Shown one piece after another: positions 26,122 to 35,242 of a DNA stretch of 58,896 bases. The notes beneath the pieces were generated by a model. The model had not been told where the DNA came from. It worked only from the letters and a program-made list of their open reading frames with translations, and ran no database searches. This DNA is from Phormidesmis priestleyi BC1401. Its GTDB lineage: Bacteria > Cyanobacteriota > Cyanobacteriia > Leptolyngbyales > Leptolyngbyaceae. The stretch is taken from NCBI RefSeq assembly GCF_001650195.1, contig NZ_LXYR01000031.1, positions 1 through 58,896 on the forward strand, written 5' to 3'. Within the stretch, counting starts at the first letter, position 1. Every line of letters begins with the position of its first letter. Both the position numbers and the translations under genes were made by a program.

Positions 26122-28248
26122 ATGCCAACAAAAGTTTCGGTAAATTCGGGTCAAATTGCGATTAATGATGGTTCTACATTTCTTGTCACCGATTCCTATG
26201 GTTGGATTGATGACACATTAGCGCAGGGGTTTTTTGTTGCCGATACGCGCTTACTTTCTTACTATGAGGTATCGATCAACCGCGATCGCATACTCCTGCT
26301 TGCCTCTAGCCCGATCAACCATCACAGTGCATTTTACCAGTTCACCAATCCTCAATTTCGTACCGTCAATGGTACAGTTCCAAATGGTCGATTAATGATC
26401 GGCATACGCCGCGATATTGTCGGTGGAATGCACGAAGATATTGATATTACGAATCATCATTCAGAACAAGTTGATTTTCAATTAATGCTGGCGATTCGCT
26501 CCGATTTTGCTGACATCTTTGAAGTAAAGTCGCAGCAAATCTTGACGCGCGGTGAAGCTGAAACGGTTTGGCAAGACGGGAAATTGATCACGGATTACCA
26601 CAATGGTTCGTTCCATCGTGGATTGATTACCCAGCCAGAATCCGCCAGTTCTCAACCTCGCTATGCCAACGGTCGCCTGCTCTTTGATGTGGTGCTTGCT
26701 CCGGGAGAGTCGTGGCACACCTGCATTAACTTTGCGGCGATCGTGGGTGATAAAACGATTTATCCTCAACAAACCTGTGCAGTAGAACATGATACGGAAG
26801 CCAAACAGGTCAGCAAGGATTTTCTCGCTCAAGCGACTCAGCTACGATCGTCCAATGCCGAAATTGCGGCTTATTACCAGCAAGCTTTGCTCGATATGTC
26901 CGCCCTGCGAATTAAAGTTGAGGGTAATGGGCGCGACTTTTGGATGCCTGCGGCAGGAATTCCCTGGTTCGTCGCCGTGTTTGGTCGCGATTCTGTTGTA
27001 GTTAGTATGCAAACGATGGCGGTGTACTATGGGTTTGCTCATGGAACATTGCTGCAACTGGCGCAACTGCAAGCCACAGAAGTGGATGATTGGCGGGATG
27101 CCCAACCGGGAAAGATGCCGCATGAACTGCGCCATGATGAATTAACAGAACTCAAGCAACTCCCTTATACGCCCTATTACGGCACGATCGACACCACAAT
27201 TCTTTGGATTACAACGCTGGCAGAGGCGTATCAATGGAGTCATAACGAGAATTTACTGTACGATTGCCGCGATCCTCTGGCAAAAGCATTGACCTGGATC
27301 GATCAGTATGGCGATTCTGACCAGGATGGGTTTGTGGAGTATCAAACTCGCTCTTCGATGGGTTTGCGAAACCAGGGTTGGAAAGATTCTGGGGATGCGA
27401 TCGTCTATCCTGATGGTACTCAGGTTGATCCGCCGATCGCGCTCTGTGAGGTGCAGGGCTATGTCTACAGTGCTTGGAAAGATGCAGCAACGATTTATGA
27501 CATTCTGGGAGAGCCGGAGCAGGCAAAACGACTACGACAGAAAGCAGACGACCTGTATCAGCGCTTTAACGATCGCTTCTGGATGGAAGATGAAGGCTTT
27601 TATTGTCTTGGCTTAGATAGCAAAAAGCAACAAATTCGTTCGGTCGCCTCGAATCCCGGACATTTGTTGTGGTCAGGTATTGTGCCTAAAGAACGCGTCG
27701 ATCGCCTGGTTAAACGACTCTTTCAGCCCGATCTCTGGTGTGGTTGGGGCATTCGTACCTTGTCTAGCCGCAACCCTGCTTATAATCCGATCAGCTATCA
27801 ACTGGGGAGCGTGTGGCCTCACGATAATTCGGCGATCGCGATGGGCTTGAAACAGTATGGCTATCACCAGGAAGCCAACCAGATCGCGGAAGGAATTTTT
27901 GCCGCTGCCAGCTATTTTGAAGCGGGACGGATGCCTGAACTGTTTGGTGGCATGGAACGCAAACCTGGGCATTTTCCCGTTCCTTATCCCGATGCCAACA
28001 TTCCGCAAGCCTGGGCTGCTGGCTCAATCTTCCTGTTGATTCGCGCCATGTTAGGGCTGGAAGTCAATGCAGCGGATCGATCTCTCACCGTCCAACCCGT
28101 TTTACCCGATTGGTTGCCCGATCTGGAATTGGTAAATTTGCGCGTCGGAAACGCAACGATAACACTACGTTTCTGGCGCGAAGAAGAACAAACCCAATGG
28201 AAAGTGATGCACCTGGAGGGTAAATTGACGGTATCTGCCAGACATTAA
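26122..28248 (+). CDS. amylo-alpha-1,6-glucosidase / glycogen-debranching-type enzyme
   Basis: 708 aa. Residues about 12-215 form the N-terminal beta domain found in bacterial debranching-type proteins (DSYGWIDDTLAQGFFVADTR, then RDIVGGMHEDIDITNH). Residues about 250-640 form an (alpha/alpha)6 barrel, with FGRDSVVVSMQTM, YYGTIDTTILWI and KDSGDAIVYPDG. VWPHDNSAIAMGL near residue 565 is typical of the GH15/GH63-like fold. It probably releases glucose from a branched glucan or glucoside. Located between sugar dehydrogenase and GMC oxidoreductase, it may feed a sugar-oxidation pathway. Confidence 0.78.
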   Translation: MPTKVSVNSGQIAINDGSTFLVTDSYGWIDDTLAQGFFVADTRLLSYYEVSINRDRILLLASSPINHHSAFYQFTNPQFRTVNGTVPNGRLMIGIRRDIVGGMHEDIDITNHHSEQVDFQLMLAIRSDFADIFEVKSQQILTRGEAETVWQDGKLITDYHNGSFHRGLITQPESASSQPRYANGRLLFDVVLAPGESWHTCINFAAIVGDKTIYPQQTCAVEHDTEAKQVSKDFLAQATQLRSSNAEIAAYYQQALLDMSALRIKVEGNGRDFWMPAAGIPWFVAVFGRDSVVVSMQTMAVYYGFAHGTLLQLAQLQATEVDDWRDAQPGKMPHELRHDELTELKQLPYTPYYGTIDTTILWITTLAEAYQWSHNENLLYDCRDPLAKALTWIDQYGDSDQDGFVEYQTRSSMGLRNQGWKDSGDAIVYPDGTQVDPPIALCEVQGYVYSAWKDAATIYDILGEPEQAKRLRQKADDLYQRFNDRFWMEDEGFYCLGLDSKKQQIRSVASNPGHLLWSGIVPKERVDRLVKRLFQPDLWCGWGIRTLSSRNPAYNPISYQLGSVWPHDNSAIAMGLKQYGYHQEANQIAEGIFAAASYFEAGRMPELFGGMERKPGHFPVPYPDANIPQAWAAGSIFLLIRAMLGLEVNAADRSLTVQPVLPDWLPDLELVNLRVGNATITLRFWREEEQTQWKVMHLEGKLTVSARH

Positions 28249-28283
28249 CAACAATAAAGAAATAACAATAAAGGGGCGATCGG

Positions 28284-29861
28284 ATGACAACAGCAACCAA
28301 CCACTATGATTTAATCATCATTGGCACAGGGGCAGGTGGCGGAACCTTAGCACACCAGCTTGCGCCCACAGGTAAAAAGATCTTGGTGTTAGAACGGGGC
28401 GACTTTTTGCCGCGTGAAAAGGCGAATTGGAATGCGTCAGAAGTCTACCAAAAAGAACGCTATCACACTGATGAACGTTGGATTGGTAGTGATGGTAAAC
28501 CCTTCCGTCCGCAAACGGGTTATTGGGTCGGTGGCAATACAAAAGTCTATGGTGCAGCCTTACTCCGGCTACGCGAACGCGATTTCACACAAGTCACGCA
28601 TAAAGATGGCATTTCACCTGCCTGGGAACTTAGCTATCAGGACTTTGAACCCTATTACACCCAGGCAGAAAAGCTGTATGACGTGCATGGCGATCGCGGT
28701 CAAGATCCCACCGAGCCACCGTGCGGCGATCCCTATCCCTATCCGCCCGTCAGTCATGAACCCGATATGCAGGAAATTTCTGACTGCATTCGCAAGCTGG
28801 GCTACTATCCCTTTCATCTGCCGCTTGGCTTGAAGCTGAATGAACAAGACCCTACTAAAAGCCCTTGCATTCGCTGTGATACCTTCGATGGTTATCCCTG
28901 TTTAGTCGGTGCAAAAGCCGATGCTGAGGTAAATGCTATCCGTCCTGCCCGCGAAGCGCATGACACTCTCACCCTACTCACTCAGGCAAGAGTTTTACGG
29001 CTATTGACGAGTGAATCGGGACGAGAGATTACCGGAGTCGAGACGGATGTACATGGAGAACATCACGTTTTCACAGGTGACATTGTTGTAGTTGCCTGCG
29101 GTGCAATCAATTCAGCCGTCTTGCTATTGCGCTCAGCCAATGACCAACACCCAAATGGATTAGCGAACCGCTCTGATCAGGTTGGGCGCAACTTTATGAA
29201 GCATGTGGAAATGGCATTGGTGGCGTTACATACAGAGATCAACCATGCCAGTTTTCAAAAGACGATCGCAGTCAATGATTTCTACTGGGGCGAACCCGAT
29301 TTCCCCTACCCGATGGGGATGGTGCAAAATACGGGAAATGTCTTGGCGGATATGCTTCCAGCAGAAGCGCCGCCGCTGATGGCTCCTTTTGTCAAACTGA
29401 TTCCTAAATTTGAACGCCATTTGCTTGCCGAACGAACCACAGGCTGGTGGCTGCAAACAGAAGATCTACCCGATCCGAATAATCGCGTTCAAGTCGTTGA
29501 TGATCAGATTCACTTAAACTACACACCCAACAATACGGAAGCGCGCGATCGCCTGCTTCATCGCTGGACTTCGGTACTCAAATCCATTGAGCGCAAAGCC
29601 ATGCATGTGTTGCCGTTCAGCATTTATCCCCGCACCCATATACCCGTACAGGCAGTGGGTCATCAATGCGGTACGTGCCGTTTTGGTTCAGATCCTCAAA
29701 CCTCAGTCTTAGATTTGAACTGTCGCACCCACGATGTGGATAATCTTTATGTGGTGGATGGCAGTTTCTTCCCATCTAACTCAGGGGTCAATCCAACGCT
29801 CACAATTATGGCAAATGCGCTGCGAGTGGGAAATCACTTGATGGAACAATTGGGATCGTAA
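28284..29861 (+). CDS. GMC-family FAD oxidoreductase
   Basis: 525 aa. The N-terminal FAD motif IIGTGAGGGTLAHQLAPTGK is followed by LERGDFLPRE. A second signature with the isoalloxazine region reads GYWVGGNTKVYGAALLRL (about residue 76). The C-terminal active-site part VGHQCGTCRFGSDPQT and VDGSFFPSNSGVNPTLTIMA contains the expected H and N positions. It oxidises alcohols or sugars (glucose/choline/gluconate-like). No TAT or Sec signal is seen, so it is cytoplasmic. Its 35-nt distance from the glycosidase suggests co-transcription. Confidence 0.82.
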   Translation: MTTATNHYDLIIIGTGAGGGTLAHQLAPTGKKILVLERGDFLPREKANWNASEVYQKERYHTDERWIGSDGKPFRPQTGYWVGGNTKVYGAALLRLRERDFTQVTHKDGISPAWELSYQDFEPYYTQAEKLYDVHGDRGQDPTEPPCGDPYPYPPVSHEPDMQEISDCIRKLGYYPFHLPLGLKLNEQDPTKSPCIRCDTFDGYPCLVGAKADAEVNAIRPAREAHDTLTLLTQARVLRLLTSESGREITGVETDVHGEHHVFTGDIVVVACGAINSAVLLLRSANDQHPNGLANRSDQVGRNFMKHVEMALVALHTEINHASFQKTIAVNDFYWGEPDFPYPMGMVQNTGNVLADMLPAEAPPLMAPFVKLIPKFERHLLAERTTGWWLQTEDLPDPNNRVQVVDDQIHLNYTPNNTEARDRLLHRWTSVLKSIERKAMHVLPFSIYPRTHIPVQAVGHQCGTCRFGSDPQTSVLDLNCRTHDVDNLYVVDGSFFPSNSGVNPTLTIMANALRVGNHLMEQLGS

Positions 29862-29897
29862 ATAGGCAAAATACAACAATTTTAGGAGGCAGCAGCG

Positions 29898-30233
29898 ATG
29901 AATGAGCCAGATCAATCAATGGAATCAACCCAAAATCAGTCAGAATCACCGACCCATCATCCGATCGCCACAGGTGTAGGAGCGGCAGGGGGTAGCGCTG
30001 CGGGTGCTGCGATTGGAAATGCCATTGCAGGTAAAGTGGGTGCAGCCATTGGCACTGTGGCTGGCGCGATCGCAGGTGGCATGGCTGGAGGCGCGATCGC
30101 AGAGTTTACAGAAGAGGTGCTTCAGGAAACCAAACCTTCTCTCAGCTTAGGCTTGGGTGCAGATACCAAAGAACCTGAGTTACCCGCTCATTATTCCTGG
30201 GAAGAGTTACAAGCACTATCCAAGCCTCGTTAA
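29898..30233 (+). CDS. glycine-zipper protein
   Basis: 111 aa. After a polar Gln/Ser-rich start, a GxxxG-rich hydrophobic stretch (GVGAAGGSAAGAAIGNAIAG then GAAIGTVAGAIAGGMAGGAI) forms one or two zipper helices. The C-terminus is acidic. Such proteins associate with membranes or coat surfaces. A clear AGGAGG-like ribosome site lies before ATG 29898. It is last in the SDR-glycosidase-GMC group. Confidence 0.65.
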   Translation: MNEPDQSMESTQNQSESPTHHPIATGVGAAGGSAAGAAIGNAIAGKVGAAIGTVAGAIAGGMAGGAIAEFTEEVLQETKPSLSLGLGADTKEPELPAHYSWEELQALSKPR

Positions 30234-30265
30234 AAAATCTAACTCAGTGAATTGAACACTTTCGG

Positions 30266-31126
30266 CTAATTTGTACCGATCGGATCTAGCCAGCGAAAAG
30301 CCCGTCTTAGTTCCTGCATCCCGTTTTGCCGATACCAACGACCATGAGCCAGAATGATTTTTTCTGGATTCCATACCAACATCTGACGAACTGCCTGTCT
30401 TGCCTGGTTTTTCTGCCCCCAAAAGGTCATTTGTATAGCCATCGCCACTTTGCTTAGGACATTTTTGGTAGTGTACTTCGCGTGCTGCCAAAAATGTCCC
30501 TGTCCTAACCTATGTGGCGGTAGCTATATATCCAAAGGAGCCTTCCCATCAGGGTCAAGAGCACCGCCAAGTTTTGCCAGTAGTCCGAGGAACCTACCTA
30601 TCTTTTCACGCTCAAAGTTCTCAATTAAATCTGCCAGAATAAGTGTGCGGGAAGATTTGTGAAAGAAAACGACTTCGTGCAGAAAACGGCTACCGTGAAC
30701 AATTGTCTGATCAATCTCGTCTGCCCAAGCAGGATCAGGTGTCTCGCCTAAATCGCGGTCGAACACAACAGAAATTTTCATTTGTTCAGCACGCTGTTGC
30801 ACACCTGGCGAAGCCCATCTCAGAGCCGCTGGGTAATGTTTGCTCCATTCAGGGATGAATTCATAGTGGAGTTTGTTGGGTGAGATGAGGTGCCGGACTG
30901 TACCCAAAGCGTCAATTTCTGCCTTCAGTCCAAGTGTCAGTTGTATCGGCGAATGGAGAAAGAGATCATCATTCTTGAGCTTAATCACGGTCATCCGAGT
31001 TGGGAATGGAATAGTTGTCCCATAAGCTCGCATATGGGCGATCGAGCCATCAACAATCCAGATATTTTCGTTGACAGCCTTCAAAGTATTAATGGGTTCG
31101 TAGAGCTTGATATCTGAAGTAGTCAT
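30266..31126 (-). pseudogene. DUF4336 (metallo-beta-lactamase-like) protein, interrupted by a 91-bp MITE
   Basis: The N-terminal part (31126 down to about 30529) reads LYEPINTLKAVNENIWIVDG, DDLFLHSPIQL and a HYEFIPEW...YPAALRWASPG block, matching DUF4336. After the insert the frame resumes as QMTFWGQKNQARQAVRQMLV and NPEKIILAHGRWY, the conserved end of the same protein. Taking out the 91-bp element plus one TA copy joins the two halves in frame (KAPLDIQMTFWG). The insertion creates a TAG stop at 30524-30526, so the gene is broken but was recently whole. Confidence 0.8.
30436..30526. mobile_element. 91-bp MITE with TA target duplication
   Basis: Ends are imperfect 13-bp inverted repeats: TAGCCATCGCCAC at 30436-30448 and, inverted, TAGCTACCGCCAC at 30514-30526. 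TA dinucleotides flank it (30434-30435 and 30527-30528). Inside, GGACATTTTTGG pairs with CCAAAAATGTCC, so nearly the whole element folds into one hairpin. The TA duplication and size fit a non-autonomous IS630/Tc1-type element. Confidence 0.8.
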
Positions 31127-31324
31127 ACATCTATTTGGTGTCGGGTGAGACTATTACGACACATCTAGAACGATCGTAATAGATGCCAGCGCTAGGGTGA
31201 ATCATCCCCTGAATGTTTCTCTGCGCCGGAGAGATCGATTCGCTCCTTCAGTGGGCTTTGAGCGATTTTGCTCTTGGCTCATTGGTTTGTAGGAATCTTT
31301 TTGTTTTTATTGATCGATGAAGCA

Positions 31325-31780
31325 CCCTCTGCCCGGATTTCTTGCACCTGACCGACAATAAAAACGAGTGTAAACGGCTGTTTCATTTCGCGCTAGACAA
31401 AGGCTTGCAGCAAAGATGCTTGCTTGGGTGTAATGGGGTCTTGAGCGCGTACATTCAAACGTACTTCTGGTGGTTTCATGAGCCAATTCGTCTGAATCTT
31501 CAACAGTCCCAAACGCTGAGAGGTCACGGTGCGATTGAGCAGCGCTTGTTTCAGGCTCGTTTCGAGTTGTGCCTACCGCACGAGGCGAAAAAAACCGATG
31601 CCCAGTGGGGCAACCAGAACAGCGGTTAATGCCAATGTCCAGAGTAACGCCCTGCGAGCACGTTGTATGGAGGCATAACCTGCCACCCAGAAAGTCAGCA
31701 TACAGGCAAGTGTGATGCCTAGTAGATTCGTCAGATAGAGCAGTGTTGCGCCCCAGCTCAACGACCAGTCCACTTGCGAT
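31325..31780 (-). pseudogene. DUF389-type membrane protein, C-terminal remnant
   Basis: From about 31775 downward: WSLSWGATLLYLTNLLGITL, ACMLTFWVAGYASIQRARRA and a second helix ALTAVLVAPLGIGFFRLVR. A frame change then gives QLETSLKQALLNRTVT, PEVRLNVRAQDPITPKQASL and LQAFV, stop, REMKQPFTLVFIVGQVQEIR. This matches the last two helices and cytoplasmic tail of DUF389 proteins. The upstream helices are missing because the region joins directly to the SWIM-protein remnant. Confidence 0.55.
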
Positions 31781-31784
31781 AGTC

Positions 31785-33555
31785 CTAAGCCAAGTCCAAA
31801 TCTCGGTGTTTGAGCAGCCCCATCAGCTTGTACTTGCGGGCATGAGTCTGCATCAGTTGAGTTCGATAAGTGACCCACTCAGTGCGGTTTTCGAGGTGTA
31901 GATAGGCAGTTCGGGCTTTCTTGAGCCACTCGATCGCGTGACCATAGTGTTCCGCCTTTTTGGCATCCATAATCGACTCGGCGCGACGACGCGCATTCTC
32001 GATCACCCAGGAAGAATGCGATGGCATCGCAGCATCCATGACCCGCTGAATCAGCACCGACTGATAAGAGCTTTGGTCAGAAACGACTGAGATCGCATCC
32101 TCAATCAAGCCCTCATGCAGATAAATGTCTACCTTTGCCTGAGTCGCATCCCAACTCTGGCTCGATCTGAGCCGTGCCAGTAGCTCTAGTTTGTGGGTCG
32201 TCCAAGTTGATCCAGCCAATGCCTCGACTTGGCGGTAGTTCGCAAAACTGGGACGGAGGTTGAAGGCGATCGTACCTGCTCTCAACGCCAGATCCGGCTG
32301 ACCCAAGCCTTGCGCCAGATCACTCGTCCATGTTGCAAAGTCATAGCCACAGTGCCCCGGCAACGACAATCCGGCTTGAGCAATCTCCAACGCTTCTGGC
32401 ACCGCGTTTTGGTCTCGTAACGTCTAGGCAAGGGCAAACGCTTCTTCCATCACGCTCATGTTTGTCTGAGCCGCACTGACTGCTTCAGCAATCTGCCCCA
32501 ACTGTGCCAGCATCGTTAAATAACACTGAGTTTGCCCTTCGGCTTCAGCAAGGTGTAGATATTCGTCGTAGCGGGCTTGGCGATCGAGAATTCTCAGTCG
32601 AATCAACGCCAAGTCATCCGCGTAATCTGGTGCGTCTTCTTCCCAACTGCCGAGTTCAGAAATCTCACCCCCTAGAATCCGCAGCAGAGGTGGATCAGTC
32701 CATCCTTGCCGCAGAGCTTCTAGACTCATCTCAAAGCTGCCCAATGAGTCTTGCCAGGTCTAACTCGACTTGCAAATCAATGATTTGTTCAGGAGTCAGC
32801 TCGGCACTTAAAATTGCCTCTGTCCAGGCTTCATTCAGGGCAGCCACAGTTGCATCACTGTCTGCACCGTAATCTTCTAGGTCGCTCCAATCCTCAGCGC
32901 AAGCCTGAGTAATCGCTTCGAGCATCACAATGGCGCTGTTGCCGTCTCTACTTTCTGAGAACGCTTGTGCATCCTGGATCACCTCCTCCAAGTCTTCGGT
33001 GATGGAATCTTCCTCAGATTCGTTCTCCAAATCACGGATGCCATCGCGAATAATCTGTCGCACTCGACGACGTACCGGAGCGGGATCAATCTCCGTTCGA
33101 CGGACTGCTTTTGCCCCAGAGGAAGCGGGCTTTGGAGTGGAATTGACGTGTTGATCAATCTCATCGATCAGTTCAGGATGACGATTCACCAGGGTTTGTA
33201 GAAGTTATTGAGTTTGCAACGAGTCGAGCCGATCGAGGAGTTGCGCCAGAGTCGGACGTGGCTCGATCGTGTTCGGTTGCCGCAAACAGACCAATAGCAT
33301 GGCGACGATGTGCTTACACCACCCTTCAAAACTATATTCGCAAGTGCAGTCAGCGATCGTGATGCCGCCCTGGTCAAACTGAACGGTAACTCGATAGGGC
33401 TGAACGTCACTCCCTTCGACTTCGGCTTGTAGCACTTGACCGCGCAACGTAAGCGAGGCAACCGCACCCGATTTGGCGTAGGCTTCGCCGCGATCAAACG
33501 ATTGAGTTGTGGCGTGGCGACGCAGAACTGCTTCAGTGAAGGTCAGAGTCAGCAT
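31785..33555 (-). pseudogene. SWIM zinc-finger protein, broken by two stops and a frameshift
   Basis: The N-terminal ORF (33205-33555) contains the SWIM zinc motif C-T-C-EYSFEGW-C-K-H at about residues 70-82. An in-frame TAA (33205-33207, in a TQ-stop-LLQT context) leads into 32731-33189. A frameshift near 32740 (DLARLIGQ to FEMSLEALRQ) leads to 32424-32744. Then an in-frame TAG (32424-32426) leads to 31785-32402, with helical TPR-like repeats and the end RKYKLMGLL. Together these make about 580 residues, the usual size of cyanobacterial SWIM proteins with a long helical C-terminus. It is probably dead, unless stops are read through. Confidence 0.65.
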
Positions 33556-33724
33556 GATTCAGAATGTCCCTCAAGGCGTTCCCCATCTCGTTGAGCAGGG
33601 CATTTACAGAGGGATATGCAGAGCAAGATCGGAGGTTCTTGAGCTTCGTTCTGCAAGCCCTACGAGGGTATCAATAGGAGAGCGACTTCGCAACCATTGC
33701 GGCTCAGTCGGTTACTTCGTTGAT

Positions 33725-34507
33725 TCAGTCCTGTAAGACCCAAAGGGTGTCCGCTTGATAAAACTCGCCTCGTTGCTCTAGTTTGTATTCACCTAGCAAT
33801 AATGCTAACCAGGTCTGCACTGGCACTGATCGGAGGTTGTCTACTGCCTCTTCGCTCCTTGCTGGAATGGCTTTGATTAGTTCCAGGAACGGAACCGAGC
33901 GGTGCGCCTGTTCTGCGAAATACTGTGAGACCGCATCCTTCCACTCCTGAACATTCTCATCATGGGCAAGGGCAATCGCTTGCTCATAGGTTTCTGTCTC
34001 TGCAAAATCTACTTCTGCCTCTAACGCTTCTAGGAGTAAAGCTCGATCGACCTCCGCGACCACGGATCGCTCATCATCGGGAAGCTCAGATTGGTGGGTC
34101 TCCTGAGACTGTCTCGGCGGTACGGGTGGCGCTTCGATGAATTGCTCAAAGTTCACCTGCATCGATTGCCGCACAAAGCGATCGAAGGCTCCGATCGGCA
34201 TAACGGGACCTTCAGTATTGCTTAACTGGTGCAGTTCCGTGATCGTCAACCAAGCGCGGTCTTGAACGAGTTGGGCTAGACGCACGATCGCGTCCCCGGC
34301 GAGAGTCAATTGCGATCGCACACTCAAAGGTTCTAGAGCAACCTCTAGCGATGCCCAGAGTTCCTGGAGATCCGCCTCCTCTGGCAGGTCTTCTGCAACG
34401 TCGAGGGCACTCCACAGATTGAGTTGCACCACCTTGCTCGACGAATCCATTTGCCGCAATTCGTCTTGCGAAGCTCTAAAGGATCGAGCTATCCCCCATT
34501 TCCTCAT
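33725..34507 (-). CDS. hypothetical 260-aa acidic protein, translationally coupled
   Basis: I place the start at ATG 34507, overlapping the previous gene's stop (ATGA). The frame is open 59 codons further upstream, but that part is only a shadow of the 183-aa gene. The protein is acidic and helical, with no membrane segment. Recognisable stretches are LAQLVQDRAWLTITELHQL and VQTWLALLLGEYKLEQRG, with a possible winged-helix layout at each end. No family is assigned. It lies in a minus-strand group with a Cys-rich 183-aa protein and a SWIM protein, which suggests a nucleic-acid-related system. Confidence 0.5.
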   Translation of the reverse strand: MRKWGIARSFRASQDELRQMDSSSKVVQLNLWSALDVAEDLPEEADLQELWASLEVALEPLSVRSQLTLAGDAIVRLAQLVQDRAWLTITELHQLSNTEGPVMPIGAFDRFVRQSMQVNFEQFIEAPPVPPRQSQETHQSELPDDERSVVAEVDRALLLEALEAEVDFAETETYEQAIALAHDENVQEWKDAVSQYFAEQAHRSVPFLELIKAIPARSEEAVDNLRSVPVQTWLALLLGEYKLEQRGEFYQADTLWVLQD

Positions 34508-35055
34508 CGCATCTGCACCGGACAGGACTGGGGCGCGAGTTCTTCCAGCGCCGCGAACTTGCGAATGCCGTAAAGTTCCCCCAGTTTCTTCAGCAGTCGT
34601 TCGACATAAATCTCCACTTGTCGGGGCGTGAGTGTTACACAGGCGATCGGGGCGATGTCCGCTTCCTTCTGTCGTCCGCGCCATACTTCACCAGAGATTG
34701 CTACCAAGGGCGCATCCACAGCTCGACGATACACTTGCAGGACCGCCGAGTACCCGACATCGGGTAACTCCGTCTCGAACTGAATCTGCTTGATGCCTGA
34801 ATGCGATCGAAGGTCTACGATCGCGTCTGCATCCAAAGGCTGGTCGGTGAGCTGAACCGCTATTCGTCCTTGTTGTGCCCAGCGTTTCTGATTGCGCTGT
34901 TGGTTGCGGCGATCGCGGTGGCGGGCATACGATCGTCGATTGGGACAGACCCGCAAATCCCAACAGGAGTCGCCCTCCTCGCCGTGCAGTTGCTTCGCGT
35001 CAGTTGCAGGCAGCTTGGCACACAAGCGGCACTTTTCGGGTAGGGGCTTTGGCAT
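34504..35055 (-). CDS. hypothetical 183-aa protein with Cys-rich N-terminus
   Basis: The first about 40 residues contain CRLC, then C at about 31 and 37 (SCWDLRVC), a likely zinc-binding knuckle, followed by a very basic helix (RRSYARHRDRRNQQRNQKRW). A mixed alpha/beta domain follows, ending in a long helix (LTPRQVEIYVERLLKKLGELYG). Zinc plus a basic helix suggests nucleic-acid binding, by inference. Its ATG overlaps the stop of the DUF4058 remnant (TAATG), and its own stop overlaps the next start, so three genes were coupled. Confidence 0.5.
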   Translation of the reverse strand: MPKPLPEKCRLCAKLPATDAKQLHGEEGDSCWDLRVCPNRRSYARHRDRRNQQRNQKRWAQQGRIAVQLTDQPLDADAIVDLRSHSGIKQIQFETELPDVGYSAVLQVYRRAVDAPLVAISGEVWRGRQKEADIAPIACVTLTPRQVEIYVERLLKKLGELYGIRKFAALEELAPQSCPVQMR

Positions 35056-35242
35056 TACTGACTCCGCAACGGGGCAAGTAAGTCATCGACCCACTGTTGA
35101 TCCTCTGGCGAGAGTTTGGGCGGCGGTAGCGGTTGACAATAATCAATGCGGTGAGCATATCGCGCCCGGTCGTACACCTGATTAAAGACTTCTTGCAACC
35201 GCACGATCGGTTCTGTATCTATCGCTTTCAGGGGAATCGGAA
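35055..35242 (-). pseudogene. DUF4058 protein, C-terminal fragment
   Basis: The minus strand reads LPIPLKAIDTEPIVRLQEVF, NQVYDRARYAHRIDYCQPLP and PPKLSPEDQQWVDDLLAPL, then TAA at 35055-35057. PIPL-x-x-x-D-x-EP and YDRAxYxxRIDY are the signature of the cyanobacterial DUF4058 family. Everything upstream has been removed at the left end of the ISKra4-type element (35243). Confidence 0.7.

Noticed and set aside
26122-28248. Trehalase or glucoamylase assignment
   Set aside because: The barrel is related, but the N-terminal domain and the GRDS/SGDAIVYPDG segments fit debranching-type proteins better. Exact substrate is left open.
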